From Amaurobius ferox (Eukaryota > Arthropoda > Arachnida > Araneae > Amaurobiidae): a DNA stretch of 64,000 bases. Every line of letters begins with the position of its first letter. The first letter of the stretch is position 1. The notes beneath the pieces were generated by a model. The model made no database searches. It worked only from the letters and a program-made list of their open reading frames with translations, and had not been told where the DNA came from. Shown here in pieces: positions 49,614-61,234 of the stretch. The stretch spans positions 161,811,250 to 161,875,249 of the forward strand of contig OX578135.1 in NCBI GenBank assembly GCA_951213105.1. Direction: 5' to 3'. The translations under genes and the position numbers were made by a program.

Positions 49614-50250
49614 CAAGGTAGGATAAAAAAGTTCGGAGATTGTGCTGATATCTCCAACCCTGATTCGAGGAGCGGGGAACTCTTTTACCGTGGCGTAGAG
49701 GCACATGTGACGCTAGATGTGAAAAGGAAAAAGCAGGGCAAGGTTTTTCCAGACAATGTGTGTCAGTGAACTGTAGTCGTTCGAATTCGTCGAAAATGGA
49801 AATGGCGTTTGAAGAACAACATGCGAATATCAAATTCTGCTAGCGTTTGAAATCGCCGACAGAAACATTGCATCTGCTGGTACGAATATCAAATTCTGCC
49901 AGCTTTTGGGGAAATCGTCGACAGAAACATTGAACCTGCTGCAGCAGGTGCAATGTTTGACCTGCAGGTACATGGACCTACTGCAGTAGGTGCAATGTTT
50001 CTGTCGGCGATTTCCCCAAACGCTGGCAAAATTTGATATTCGCACGTGGTTCTTCAAACGTCATTTCCATTTTCGACGAACTCGAACGACTACAGTTCGC
50101 TGACATGCATTGTTTGGAAAGACACTTGCTTCTTCCTTTTCACATTTCGCGTCACATGTGCCTCTACGCCACGGTAAAATAGTTCCCCTCTCCTCCGCAA
50201 TCAGAGTTAGAGATATCAGCACAGTCTCCGAACTTTTTGATCCTACCTTG
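49614..50250. mobile_element. Mariner-derived palindromic element (637 bp)
   Basis: It is flanked by TA on both sides. The ends are CAAGGTAGGATAAAAAAGTT and its complement AACTTTTTGATCCTACCTTG. Each arm encodes, outward-in, the start of a mariner transposase: left arm plus frame MEMAFEEQHANIKFC near 49796, right arm minus frame MEMTFEEPRANIKFCQRLGK near 50072, followed by SPTETLHLL. So the element is two mariner 5' ends joined head to head, with further small inversions at the centre (CTGCTGCAGCAGG). All catalytic sequence is absent. Confidence 0.85.
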
Positions 50251-50573
50251 TATGAACTTGTACTTTTCCTATATATTTTTATATGGAGACAAAAAATGGC
50301 AGGGAAAAAATTATGTTACTCTAGCTCCAGGAATATAATACTTAGTGTTATTGAAACGCAGTACGAACATGTTAAAATAAAACTCATCAGTATTGTGTTC
50401 TTTTTTTTACAGTGAAATTATTTGGAATGAGTTATTCTTAACCGTAAAAAATTATAAAATCAAAAATTTGAGAAAATTTTGAAACTAGAAAATACTGTAT
50501 TTATGTGGGTTATATTTATTAAACTTGTCGTTTGCACTGGAATCCAGTAGAATCCCTTGTAACTATCCAACAA

Positions 50574-52708
50574 TCTGTATAAATAAAATTGAAAATCTGT
50601 CTGCCTGTTTGTTTGTCCCATCATTACGGGAGAACGGCTGAACCGAATTTAATGAATTTTTGTGAGTAGTCTTGAAATAGCCCCCCCCCCCCCATAAATT
50701 TAGTCCGAGTTTTGAGTTTCTAAGACCAGGGGTTATCAAGATATTAATGAAAAACGAAACTTTTTCCTAGGAGTTCTACTAACTCCCTGGTTTCTCCAAG
50801 CGAAAAGGTTGAAAATCGCTTGTTTAAAACGTGAAAGTGAATTAAAACTTTATCTCTGAGTTTGGTGAAAGATTTTTGCGCTAATTAGTCACTATCTGAA
50901 AGCGTGAATTGTTTGAAATCTGAATTTAAATGGAAAATCTATCTCCATGGTTTATTTTTCACAAGTTTTATTTAACAATAAAAAGTATTAAGAAATCAAA
51001 ATGGTTATTTAATTTAGCATTTTATGAGGAAGATTCTATCTTATATTCTGTTGTTCATTAACGCAATTAAATTAAATGTGTTTGTTAATTTTTATTATTA
51101 TTTTTTTGGATTTGAATCTATATAATAAAAAGCAATGTCTATCTGTGTGTGTGTCTTATACACTATAAGCTCAACGACCGCACGTCGCAGGGCTACGAAA
51201 TTTGGCAATCGGAGACCCTGGGGGGGGGGGGGGGGGGAGGCGACACTTGAAAACCAATTTTTAAAATTTGAATTATTTTTTTGTTATTTAATGTTTTATG
51301 CGATTTCGACCGTTTTTCCACCTTTTTTCTCCACCATCCAGACCTCGTAGAAAAAAACAAATCACATGACCGGAAAGAGCAGACAATTGCGAGTATAAAT
51401 AAATCAATTTTAAATAATATTTTTTAAAGATTTTAAAAGAAAAGTCACTTTTGGCTCAAAAAAACGAACTTTCGTTTTTAAATCCTCGCATCGGGAAAAG
51501 TTCCGAGAATTTCAACTAATAATTTATATTTTTAGAAAGTTCAAACATCAGGCATTCTTACAAGCCCAACGTATTACGTATGGTAAAGAAATAATTATAA
51601 ATAGCTGCAGGATCAGGATTTTAGGCATTTTCTAATTTCAATTTCTTAGCAGAACCGCTAAAGAAGTTTTTCTGCCACATGCGCGCGCAGACGCACGGGA
51701 GGTTGAGGGGACGTCACGGTGTTTCCATGGAGAAAAAAATAAATAAAAAGAAGGTTGTGGTGATTGTGGATCGAGTTAGAAAATTACGTTATATTTGATG
51801 GAATTAAGAGCTTATGTGGAATTGAGCTATTATGGAATTGAAAGTTATGGAGATTGTGCATCGGGTTAGACGTTATATTTTAAATGATGGAATTAAGAGC
51901 TTAGCATATGGTCATTATAAAATTTAAATGATTGAATTATGGTGACGTATTGTATACATCGGGTGGTGATAACAGTATGCAGAGTGAAATTATTATATTT
52001 ATATGAAATTATTATATTTATTAGAAAATTACGTTATAAGAGCTTAGCATATGGTCATTATAAAATTTAAATGGTTGAATTATGGTTTTAACGTCATTAA
52101 ACTAAAACAAACTTTATTAACTCCACGGGGTTATGGCGCCAGCGAGTTTGCCACGGTCAGAATTTTCAAGGGTAGCGAACAGGCTGGTCGCCGAAGGCGG
52201 CTCGTAATAAATAAATGGATATAAAAATATATTTTATAAATAAAGGGTTTGATTTTTCTTTTAATTATATTAATTAAGGACTGCGTACATCACTTTGATT
52301 TATTTTGGCAAAGAGTTTTCAAGCTTATATATTGTGTTTAGCCAATAAATTCATTTAGCTGATTGTTGAAACAGAAAAAGAATAATAGAACGGATATATC
52401 TTCTAATACAATTTTAGTGTTTTCATTTAGTGCATACAAATCAGGATGTTTTATTCTTCAGATCTGCAAATTCAGAGCTACGAATTTGACGTAATATCGC
52501 TAACTTGGCAACTTTTCTTAAACGTTGCCATATTGACGGAAATGTCATCAAATTGATAAAAACGACGCAAATCAATGAAATTAAATTTGTTTCTTTTTAG
52601 AAGAGTACTGAAATGATGTTTCGGTAGCATTTGTCGGTCAGTCCATCCATTCTACTTAGTAACACATTTACCGAATTTTTAAAATGTCACCAAATTGATA
52701 AAAATGTT
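50574..52708 (+). mobile_element. Helitron-like element H5, plus orientation, interrupted by Helitron C and 3'-truncated
   Basis: It starts TCTGTATAAATAAAATTGAA with AATCTGTCTGCCTGTTTG and follows the H1 body in the opposite orientation. It is interrupted at 51117-52204 by Helitron C, resumes at 52205 (TAATAAATAAATGGATATAA), and passes through the GGCGA-motif region to about 52708, where similarity to H1 stops. No 3' hairpin/CTAG end is present. Confidence 0.7.
51117..52204 (+). mobile_element. Helitron-like element C, nested in H5
   Basis: It starts TCTATATAATAAAAAGCAAT with GTCTATCTGTGTGTGTGTC and ends with hairpin CGCC-GAA-GGCG then CTCG (usual CTAG altered), between host A (51116) and T (52205). 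The joined flanks, GATTTGAA|TAATAAATAAATGG, match uninterrupted Helitron H4 on the other strand (about 45432-45460). Sequence like B is found throughout. A plus-strand frame at 51135 is repeat sequence. Confidence 0.85.
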
Positions 52709-53349
52709 CACTACTGTTCACTTTATTCCTGTCAAAGCGTTTAAACTTTATAGATTAACGTTATAGTACTCGAATGCAGTATTAATTTGTTGCTATGCTG
52801 GTTATTGTCAAGTATGTTCTTATTTATTCGTCTGCCTATACGTTTTGGACAATATGAAAATCTGCTAATAGAATTAAATGATGTTCCGGTAATAATATTT
52901 ACCAAAGGACGGGAAATGACAGATATAAAGAGATATCGTCTTTACAGTGAAAAGTTGTTGAGCAATAGGTTTTACAACTATCTAAACATGAATAAGATAT
53001 AAAATATCGCTCAAACTGCGGTCTAAAATAATCTGAAATTAAAATACTTCGTTGGTAACAGCACAAACAGGTGATGAAAAATACACACCGGTTTTGAAGG
53101 CAAAACGCAGCTTCATTCTTTAGAATGAACCACATAAGGCATTAAAGCAACCACATAAGCAAAGGCAAGAAGGAGGCCTCTGTTAATAAATAGTTGCGTC
53201 ATCTGATCCGGAAAGAAAATATTTGCCCAACGAAAATTAGAAAAAAAAATGAAAGGAAAATCTATAACCATAAAGTATTGTTCTTTGATAAAATGAATAC
53301 CCTCGTGCAAATTAGTTGAATGATAATCATACCACACGAAATGGCTCAC

Positions 53350-53529
53350 CTTCAGAAACTTCCGTTGCGATTTGTTCATCATGGTGGGAATACATGAGAA
53401 ATGCGTCGTAGGACTCCTCGTGTTGAGTGTTACCCTTCAGACAAGTACAGCCGCAGGAATAGAGCCAAGGGAAAAGTGACTTGCGCAGGCAGTAGCACAC
53501 TATACACAGTACGATCAGCACAGAACACA
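53350..53529 (-). CDS. Toll-like receptor, membrane helix and TIR box 1 exon
   Basis: This 180-base exon lies between acceptor TTTATTTTCAG|TG and donor CTGAAG|GTGAGC. Completing a Val codon (G|TG), it reads VCSVLIVLCIVCYCLRKSLF, then a Cys-rich juxtamembrane stretch (CGCTCLKG), then EESYDAFLMYSHHDEQIATE and VSE with one base left over. The hydrophobic run continues YAVVIIS from the exon at 62498, so the intron splits the membrane helix. (F/Y)DAF-x-x-YS is TIR box 1, the start of the cytoplasmic signalling domain. The membrane helix precedes box 1 by about 25 residues, as in Toll receptors. The phase is 1 on both sides. The 89-residue minus frame at 53113-53382 is intron read-through. Confidence 0.9.
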
Positions 53530-53567
53530 CTGAAAATAAATTACATTCATTATGCAGTCTGGTATGC

Positions 53568-54305
53568 AGTCAGGTACACGGGTCGATCGTTCGATAAAAA
53601 CCCCTGGAAAAATAATATTTTCCGAAAATGTTCTGTAGAGAGGGTGCTCCACACCAAAACGTTCGAAAAGTGAAATGATAGAAAAGCATGCTTTGCGATG
53701 AGATAGAGACTTCAAATTTGGTGTATGGATACATCGTTCGAAAAGAAAAAAGTGTGCAATTTCAAATTTCCAATATTTTCTACTTAAGGGGCTGCTGTAC
53801 ACCAAAATGTTTGATTTGCCGAATAAACGAGAAATGGTTCATTTGAAATTTGATAGAGGCTTGAAATTTGGTGTATGGGCTAATCATTTGATGAAAACAC
53901 CCAAGATGAATATAGAATATAGTTTTTCAAAAATGTTCGTTTAAGGGGTGCTCCAGAGAAAAATGTTCGAATGGTGAATTGATAAACAAACAGGAATCGG
54001 GATGAGATATAAATTTTAAATGTGGTACACGGGTAAATAGTTTGGAAGGAAGAAAGTGTATAATTTCAGTTTTCCAATATTTTCTACTTTAGGAGATGCC
54101 ACACACCAAAATGTTCGATTTTCCGAATTAATGAGACATGCTTCTTTTTAAATGTGATAGAGGCTTGATATGTGGTATATGAGCGAATCATCTGGTAGAA
54201 AAACCAAGAAGAATGGAGTTTTTCAAGAATGTTCATTTTAGGGGATGGGGTACTCCACACAAAAAAATTCGAAAGGTGAAATGATAGAAAAAGCATGCTT
54301 CGTGG
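53568..54305. repeat. Higher-order tandem repeat, about 151-bp monomers in 304-bp pairs
   Basis: Monomer starts are marked by (G/C)T(G/A)C(T/C)(C/G)xACACCAAAA(C/T)GTT(C/T)GA near 53645, 53792, 53949, 54096 and 54252. Spacing alternates near 147 and 156 bp. Alternate monomers are more alike than neighbours (for example GATAGAAAAGCATGCTT recurs at 53680, as a changed form near 53981, and at 54286). The array begins about 40 bp upstream of the acceptor of the TIR box 1 exon. Confidence 0.75.
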
Positions 54306-55142
54306 CAGTGGCGGCTCGTGAGCGACATGTAGAGAAAGGTGCTCATCTATGTATTTATGTATATATATCCCTCAGTTTTTGACAATTGCGTCTTTTAGAC
54401 TTCGAGTTCGTTGTTTGTCTACTGATAAATTGGTTTCGGCGTTACCTCGAAACAGCTGTATGCCAAATTATTATTTTACTTGCGCTGATATACGTTGTGC
54501 AATTTTCCTTAAAATGAATAAGAGCCTATTGCAAACATAGAAATTATTTTAATACATTTATAAATACAGATTTGTATCAAATTTGTAAAAATTGGATACT
54601 CTCAGTCGTATGTATGTGCAGTACTTTTTTATGATTAGCGCAAACGTTTTTACACCCAAAATGCACACAATTTTTCTCATATACACTCTATGGCTAACAG
54701 TTTTGTACCTGATCGTCCTTGTAACCCAAACAGTAACATAATTAGAGAGCGAAAACCAACTAAATCTACGGTCGTTTATATGTAGAAACGAAAGAACTAT
54801 TTATAATACAAATTTAAGAATGAATTTGGAATTTACAGAAAATTCTTATGCTTTATGTTTATCTCTATTCGTCTTTAAAATGATGCTAGCGAGTTCTGCC
54901 TGCTAGTAACCACTATATATAGCAACCGGTTTTTATAGCATTAAGTAGTTAGCTTGTTGCGCGGGCGCGGGTGCAACAAAAGTGGATCAAAGTTTAGAGT
55001 GAGCAGATCGAGTGGGTCCATTGTAGAGTAGAAAATACAGTGTGAAGATTGCATCAAAATCGGAGCAAGAGTCACTAAGATAGATAAAAATGTATGAAAA
55101 AGAGGGGGGTCTCCCCTCTTCGCGAAAAAACGCACGAGACTG
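54306..55142. mobile_element. Possible hAT-like element
   Basis: It starts CAGTGGCGGCTCGTGAGCG and may end GCACGAGACTG, which is the complement of that start with five bases (CCGCC) missing. No matching 8-bp flanks were found (CTTCGTGG and CACCTTTA). The low-confidence minus frames at 54941-55181 are not recognised. Confidence 0.35.
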
Positions 55143-56240
55143 CACCTTTAAAATTTTTAAAACTATAAAAGTGATCAGCATTTAAAAATACTTTTAATTG
55201 TAACAAATACATTTATTAGTTTAAGAAAATTTAAATAAATATAGATATATATATTTAATTCATATAATACTAAACTACATAAAGATTGGCGCATTGGATT
55301 GTTTCACTGTAAAACATTATGCATAAAAAATTACAAGCGAACATACTCAAGACTGAAATATTATATATTATTTTCAGTCTAAAAAGCATATTGGTTTGTT
55401 GATTGTTTATTTACTTGATTCTTAAGTTATTCTGGGATGCTGATAACAGGTTGTTTTTTCTTTTTTAAAAATACGATATTCTTATAATAACAACAAATTT
55501 ACATAAATGTGGGGGGAGAATTTTTTCCTCAATACCTTATTTAATAAAATGTATATAAAAATATATACGCATACAATATCAAATGCAACTTAACTAGCTC
55601 TAAGAAAAAAACTATCCAAATATCAATTTTTATACATTTTATTAAAATGCAAAATAGGTTTTTAACTAATAATACCACTGCCACTTAGAATTTACTCTAG
55701 TCGGCAGTGATAATACCGCACTATTTTCTTATGATGAACATGTGTATACTTATGACACGTGTATATAATTAAATAGCAAATATTATTTCTATTCTAAATA
55801 AAAAAATATATTACATACCCTGTAAGGTAATCAGTTTCATTTGGAAATCCATTTCTTGAAATAATCTATTCAAAATTCTCAAATAATCTTTTTGCACGCT
55901 ACACTCAAACACGTTATGAGAAAGGATGGTTCTACTAAAAAGTAGAAGTCTGTGAAGAAGTGTTTCGTACTAGGCCTTACTAGACCTTGGATATGCGACT
56001 TTTGTTGGCACCCTTGAATCGCTACAGCCAATGAAAATGGCCGTTACTTCACGGTAGCAGCCAATAGATTAGCAGTTTTTACATGATGAAACTCAAAGAA
56101 CCTTACTAGAAATGAAGCTTAGCCTTCGAACTGCGTGCACGATTTTTCCGAGCTCCTGCTAAGCCTACTGTTCGACCTGCTCGACCTTCCCTACTGTTCT
56201 TCCGTGACCTTCCAGCCACCTGCCTGCCCTTGTCTGAGGG

Positions 56241-58492
56241 ATGAAAGGAACCGCGGACATTCCGCTAGTGCCGCACCCTTCGACGCCAGCGTGCCAAGGG
56301 AACGTGAATAATGCTGTTGCGACAACACGTGGAAATGGGCCCACCCCGACTCTGACGCAAATCAAGGAACAAGTCAGCTACATGAGGGGCGATTACAACA
56401 TCCTTGACATGAACTTGCGAAGATGCAACGACCCTGAAGAGACCCTGAAGCTGAAAGCCAAGCTCACGATTCTGAAGAAACACCTGGACAAGCTCATCTC
56501 GGACCATGGACTTCCTCAATATGGTGAGACTTGTAGGAGACCATCTCCGGCAGCTATTCCTTCCTTCCCTTTGATTGTTTCTCAGCCTGTGATTTCTGAT
56601 GCTTTACCAAACGGCCAGTTAGGAGTTATCCAAAACCAAAACCTTAATGGAAATAGCCCCAGAATTACTGTTAATGCTAATGCTAGCCAAAATCAAAAAT
56701 GTGGAAATACTAAATCAAAAAGTAATGATAATGTAAGAAAGCACAAGCTTATTGACGAGGAAGGTTTTAAAGCTCCTCCCAAGCGTCACACAGCCAGTTT
56801 ACAGAGTGCTACTCTTATAAGCAACCCCCCCCCCCCTCCTCAACTTCAAACGGAAGTGTAACAAACTCTGTTACGGACAATATTGATGTTCCTGCTCCTG
56901 ACGCAGAAGATTATGATGAGATGGTGATCGACGCTTCAAAAAAGGAGCGCCGCCCGCCCCCCTTCTTCATAGTAGTGACTACCCACTACCACCTCATGCT
57001 GCAGGACCTCAAGGAAATTGCTCCCAGCATGTCTTCCAAATTATCAAACACTGGCGATTTCCTCAAAGTAAACGTGAACACGCGGGAGGAGTATATAGGT
57101 ATCCAGAGACATTTGAATGACAAGAAACTCGAGTACAAATCTTATCTTCTAAACGATGAAAAGCCGCTGAAGGTTGTTATCAGGAGCCTACCGATCTGCA
57201 CGCAGACAGTGCAGATAAAATCCGAATTGGAGATCTTGGGGCTGAGGCCGAAAAGCGTAACGCAATTGGCACGCAGTCCTAAGACAAACAAGGTGTATAT
57301 GCCGCTGTTCTACGTGCAGCTTCCAAAAATCCCTGATAATTCTAATATTTACAAGTTATCTAATCTCATGTACACTGAAATCAAGGTCGAGAGGTACAGG
57401 GGACGTAAACAGGTCAGCCAGTGCTACCGATGTCAGTCATTCGGACATGCCAGCGCCTCGTGCCATTTACCCGCTCGCTGCGTTAAGTGTGCCCAAGCCC
57501 ATATAACCAGCGAGTGCACTAAAGCTCCAGAAACCCCTTGCGTGTGCGTCAACTTTGGCGGCGCACACCCAGCTTCATACAGGAACTGCCCAAAGTTCCC
57601 TAAGTACCGCCCCTCCCCCTCTCGACCAAGCTACTCCAGTTTCGGTCAAAGGTTCGTCGACCCTCAGCGCTCTTATGCTGCTGCCACGGATGGACGTGAC
57701 GAGGCACTTGTGGCGATTGAGCGATTGTGGCGATTGAGCGTCGCCGTGGTCCCGAACCAGGGACCTGATGCATTGTAGACCGACATTATAATCACTGAGC
57801 AAAAGCTAGCTCCTCCTCTGTTCTTATAATTCGGTTACTGGCTCGTGAGGCATCTTTGATAGATGTCTTTGCTGCCGCACACTCCCCTCGCTGATGAGGA
57901 GGCCGAGAGGCGTGTCGCCTCGGCGTGACGTCAGGGCCGGGAGGCGTGTTGCCTCGGCGTGACGGGCAGTCGTGGTCAACCAGGAAGGGAGTGTCAAGGC
58001 TTCTGACTCCTTTTTTTGGTGCTGCCATCTCGTGCTGAGAGGCGAAGTCGTTGGGAAGGAAGGTTGCGCTTTTTTCAAACGTCCAGTCATCATTGTGGCG
58101 ATTTGGCGTCGCCGTGGTCCCGAACCAGGGACCTGATGCTTCGTAGACCGACATTATAGTCACTGAGCAAAAGCTAGCTCCTCCTCTGTTCTTATAATTC
58201 GGTTACTGGCTCGTGAGGCATCTTTGATAGATGTCTTTGCTGCCGCACACTCAAAAAGACCCAAGAGGTCACTTCTAAAACGTCGGACCCTAGCGGAGCA
58301 AACACTAAAAAACCCGACATCATCCAAGATGATCTTCTAAATTTGATTTTTCGATTCGGTGAGCAGTATGGTACTGCCACCATTAGTAAGGTCGTTAAGA
58401 CGACCCTCCCCCACCTTCGGTCTGCTCTAACCAAGGTGGACAAAATTCAAATTCTTCTAGAGGGCGTAAGCGTCCTCATCTGCACTAATTAA
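56241..58492 (+). pseudogene. Jockey-like ORF1 (nucleic-acid-binding, zinc-knuckle protein), frameshifted and interrupted
   Basis: The first part (56241 to about 56835) encodes a 206-residue frame starting MKGTADIPLVPHPSTP and ends in a poly-Pro/poly-C run. One base change there shifts it into the frame of 56836-57778, which is open upstream of its first ATG (SNGSVTNSVTDNIDVP). That frame has the PRE_C2HC-type region (VNTREEYIGIQRHLNDK, KPLKVVIRSLPICT) and zinc knuckles CYRCQSFGHASASC (about 57422), CVKCAQAHITSEC, and a third block CVNFGGAHPASYRNC where the expected second Cys is Phe. After SYAAATDG an insertion of about 0.5 kb interrupts it. The C-terminus resumes in the same frame at about 58252 (KKTQEVTSKTSDPSGANTKK) and ends at TAA 58490-58492. 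It would bind the element's own RNA. Confidence 0.85.
57722..58252 (+). repeat. Direct repeat pair (about 155 bp) flanking a G/C-rich segment, interrupting ORF1
   Basis: Bases 57727-57882 and 58095-58250 are nearly identical (TCGCCGTGGTCCCGAACCAG, CTGAGCAAAAGCTAGCTCCT, CTCGTGAGGCATCTTTGATA). Between them is about 210 bp with a tandem GGAGGCGTGT(T/C)GCCTCGGCGTGACG-type repeat (57899-57963). The first repeat follows SYAAATDG of ORF1 and the second is directly followed by the ORF1 C-terminal part. The nature of the insert is unknown. The minus frames of 123, 89 and 83 residues here are antisense shadows. Confidence 0.75.
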
Positions 58493-58512
58493 CCCCCCCC
58501 CCTTTTTCGGCA

Positions 58513-61234
58513 ATGGGTTTTCAACAAAGGAACTTGAAGGATCTTACCATTGGCATCTGGAATGCCAATGGACTTAGAGGTAAAATCCATGAGGCTAGGG
58601 ACTTCTTTACAGCTTATAACTTAGATCTGTTTTTGGTTCAAGAAACCCACTTCAATCCAGGGAATCTCTGCAAGATTGCCAACTACGACTTATACAATGA
58701 CGACAGGCCTCGTATTGGCAATCGCACCGGCGGCGGCACAGCAATCTACGTGAGAAGTAATCTTCCGCACAGTCGGATCCCCTCCCCCCCCCCCCTTCAG
58801 TCTGGTGAAGCTACGGTGGTTCAGGTGAACCTACCAAACAACCCTGCTATGACCATTGCGTCCATTTACTTGCCTCCTAGGTATACTAATACTGGCCTGA
58901 CCATTGTTGACCTCAAAACCCTCTTCAAAATTTCCCCCCATGTGATAGTTGCTGTTGATTTCAACGCTAAGCATCAAGCCTGGGGGTGTGCGTCATCGAA
59001 TCCTCGCGGCCTAGCGCTGGACCGACGAGAATAACTTTGACGTTATAGCCCCAGATGACCCCACCCACCTTAATAGTATAATTGATTTTGCCATCACCAG
59101 CAACATCCCCTATACTTATCACATGGAAGTAAGTAACGAACTCCCCTCTGATCATCTCCCCATCTTGTATACCCTTGAACTGAATCATTTCTCCCTGGTT
59201 ACTCCAGCTAAACTGAAAACTACCTGGATAACTTTTAAAAATCTGCTCACGAAAAACCCGTCCCCCCTCCCCACTACGTCGAACTGGACAACGGACCTTG
59301 CGGAGGTGGAAAAGCTCGGAAATGTGTTCCGAGAGGCCTACTCTGCATCCTCGAAGCCCAAGACCGCCAAGGTCAATTATTACAAGCTTCCTCCAGGTAT
59401 ACAAGATTTGATCAGAGACAGGAACAGGCTCCGTAAGGAATGGCAGGCCAGTAGAGACCCCGACCTTAAACGTAAGCTAAACTTCCTTAAAGCGCAAGTT
59501 AGCTCACGGATTAAGGCCTTCACTAGTGCACGATGGAACACTTACGTAGAGTCCCTAACGACTCAGGACAACACCATTTGGAGGGCAACCTCACGTATTC
59601 GTAGGCACAAAACATTCATTCCAGCCCTTAACGGTCCAAATTGCAGGGCTATCTTGAACACACAAAAGGCTGAACTGCTCGCAGACAGTCTTAGAAGACA
59701 GTTTGAACCTCACCACGATGTAATCGATCCTCGGATGGTTGCATTGGTGGATCCCATGGTTGAACAATTCATCTCCACTTTATCTGCAAACACGCTCAGA
59801 AAGGTAGAACTTTCTGACATCACCCCCTATATTCAAAAACTGAAGAGAAACAAAGCTCCTGGGATTGACCAAATTTCTACTAACATGATTAAAAACCTAT
59901 CCAAATTCTATCTTTCCTATCTGGTATTTCTTTTCAATAAACTCCTTATGTTAAATTATTTTCCACGGGCTTGGAAGGTGGCCATTGTATCGCCCCTCCC
60001 CAAGCCCGGCCTTAATCATTCTGAACCTTCAAACTATCGTCCTATCTCTTTACTCTCCTGCATCTCTAAACTCTTCGAGTATGTCTTGGTCCAGCATCTG
60101 GATGAATTCTGCAGCCTTAACGATATTGTCATACCGGAACAGTATGGTTTCAGGAGTAAACACTCCACGCCACATCAGTTGCTTAGGGTTGCGGAGCTCA
60201 TTCACGAGGCGCGTTCCAAGCATCTCAACACCACTGTTGTCTACCTGGATATCCAGAAATCCTTTGATAAGGTATGGATATCTGGGCTCTTCTTTAAACT
60301 AATCACTCTTCACTTTCCTGCTCACCTTATTAAAATCCATCACTCTTTCCTAACGGGGCGTAGCTTCATGGTAAGAGTTTCTACTTCTCTCTCCTCTCCC
60401 AGGAATATTCTCAGCGGGGTCCCACAGGGTTCCCTTGTAGGGCCCAAATTGTTCAACCTATACATTAATGATCTTCCACGTCTCCCCGGTGTCACCTTAG
60501 GCTTATACGCCGATGACACAGCCCTGCTTGCCCAACATAAACAAACACAAGTCGTGCACGACACCCTGCAAACTTACCTTGATTCCATGACGCAATGGTT
60601 AACTAACTGGCGTATCAAGGTCAACGCCAGCGAATGTGCCGCTGTCAGTTTCCCCACCCCCCGCTGGACCCCCGCCACTAACTTAACTTTGAACAATGAG
60701 CCGATTCCCTGGCAAACTAGCTACAAGTACCTTGGAGTGTACTTAGATTCAAATCTTACGTGGAAACTTCACATCTCTGAAATCTGTCAGAAAGTGAAGT
60801 CTGCACTCGCCCATATGCGACCTCTTTTGGCTGGAAACAGCCGCCTGTCTACAAAAAATAAGTTATTACTGTATAAGTCCTGCATACGTCCAATTATGAC
60901 GTACGGATCTCCAATCTGGGGAACCGCAGCTGAGATTCACCTAAAGAAGCTTCAAGTTGTGCAAAATATTGCACTTCGTACGTTTATTAGGTTTCCGAGT
61001 TACGTCCGGCTAGAAGTTCTTCACAGAGATCTTAACAATAGACCCTTTTTAGAACATATTCAAAAACTTGCTCAAAATTTCTTCAAAGATCTCAGTAGAG
61101 TAAATAATCCCACGCTAGATAGCATCCCGCGGTACAACCCAGCACATCCGAAGGCGCTCAAGCGCCTCAGGGCACTGCTGTGTCGACGCCCGAAAGATGC
61201 ATTCTTCCGCCCCAAGCCGGGTCGGCCCATCTAG
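58513..61234 (+). pseudogene. Jockey-like ORF2 (endonuclease-reverse transcriptase), one frameshift
   Basis: The N-terminal part (58513-59034) is an EEP-type endonuclease: IGIWNANGL, the catalytic-Glu motif FLVQETHF, YDLYNDDRP and VAVDFNAKHQAWGC, where the usual GDFN is VDFN. A one-base shift near 59022 separates it from the rest (DENNFDVIAPDDPTHLNS, FAITSNIPY), which runs into the 703-residue frame from 59123. That frame has the last endonuclease motif LPSDHLPI, then reverse transcriptase blocks NKAPGIDQIS, SNYRPISLLSCISKLFEYVL, VVYLDIQKSFDKVW, GVPQGSLVGPKLFNLYINDL, the catalytic YADDTALLAQ, YKYLGVYLDSNLTW and a C-terminal LQVVQNIALRTFIRFPSYVR. It stops at TAG 61232-61234. All RT active-site motifs are intact; only the frameshift and the Gly change look damaging. 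Confidence 0.9.

Larger units (their letters stand above)
30480..53349 (-). other. Toll-like receptor intron between TIR box 1 and box 2 (22,870 bp)
   Basis: Donor GAAG|GTGAGC at 53349-53348 and acceptor AG at 30481-30480. It is packed with mobile elements listed separately. Unassigned parts of note are 30490-31550, 35000-36330 (with a second copy of the TTGAT(C/A)AATTTTTA(T/C)GTG block of 34070-34120 at 35600), 37690-38539, 46173-46953, 48820-49610 and 52709-53340, in which I see no gene. Confidence 0.85.

Noticed and set aside
52787..53002. 71-residue plus-strand frame (ENLLIELNDVPVIIFTKG...)
   Set aside because: It lies in the Toll intron. I could not match it to any family and it has no convincing splice sites.
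53113..53382. 89-residue minus-strand frame overlapping the TIR box 1 exon
   Set aside because: Most of it is intron beyond the GTGAGC donor. The sequence does not look like TIR, and the box 2 exon at 30353 fits instead.
57792..58443. Minus-strand frames of 123, 89 and 83 residues
   Set aside because: They are antisense to the jockey ORF1 and its 155-bp repeats. Two of them end in the same residues because of the duplication.
58967..59404. 145-residue minus-strand frame
   Set aside because: Antisense shadow of jockey ORF2, which is supported by endonuclease and RT motifs.
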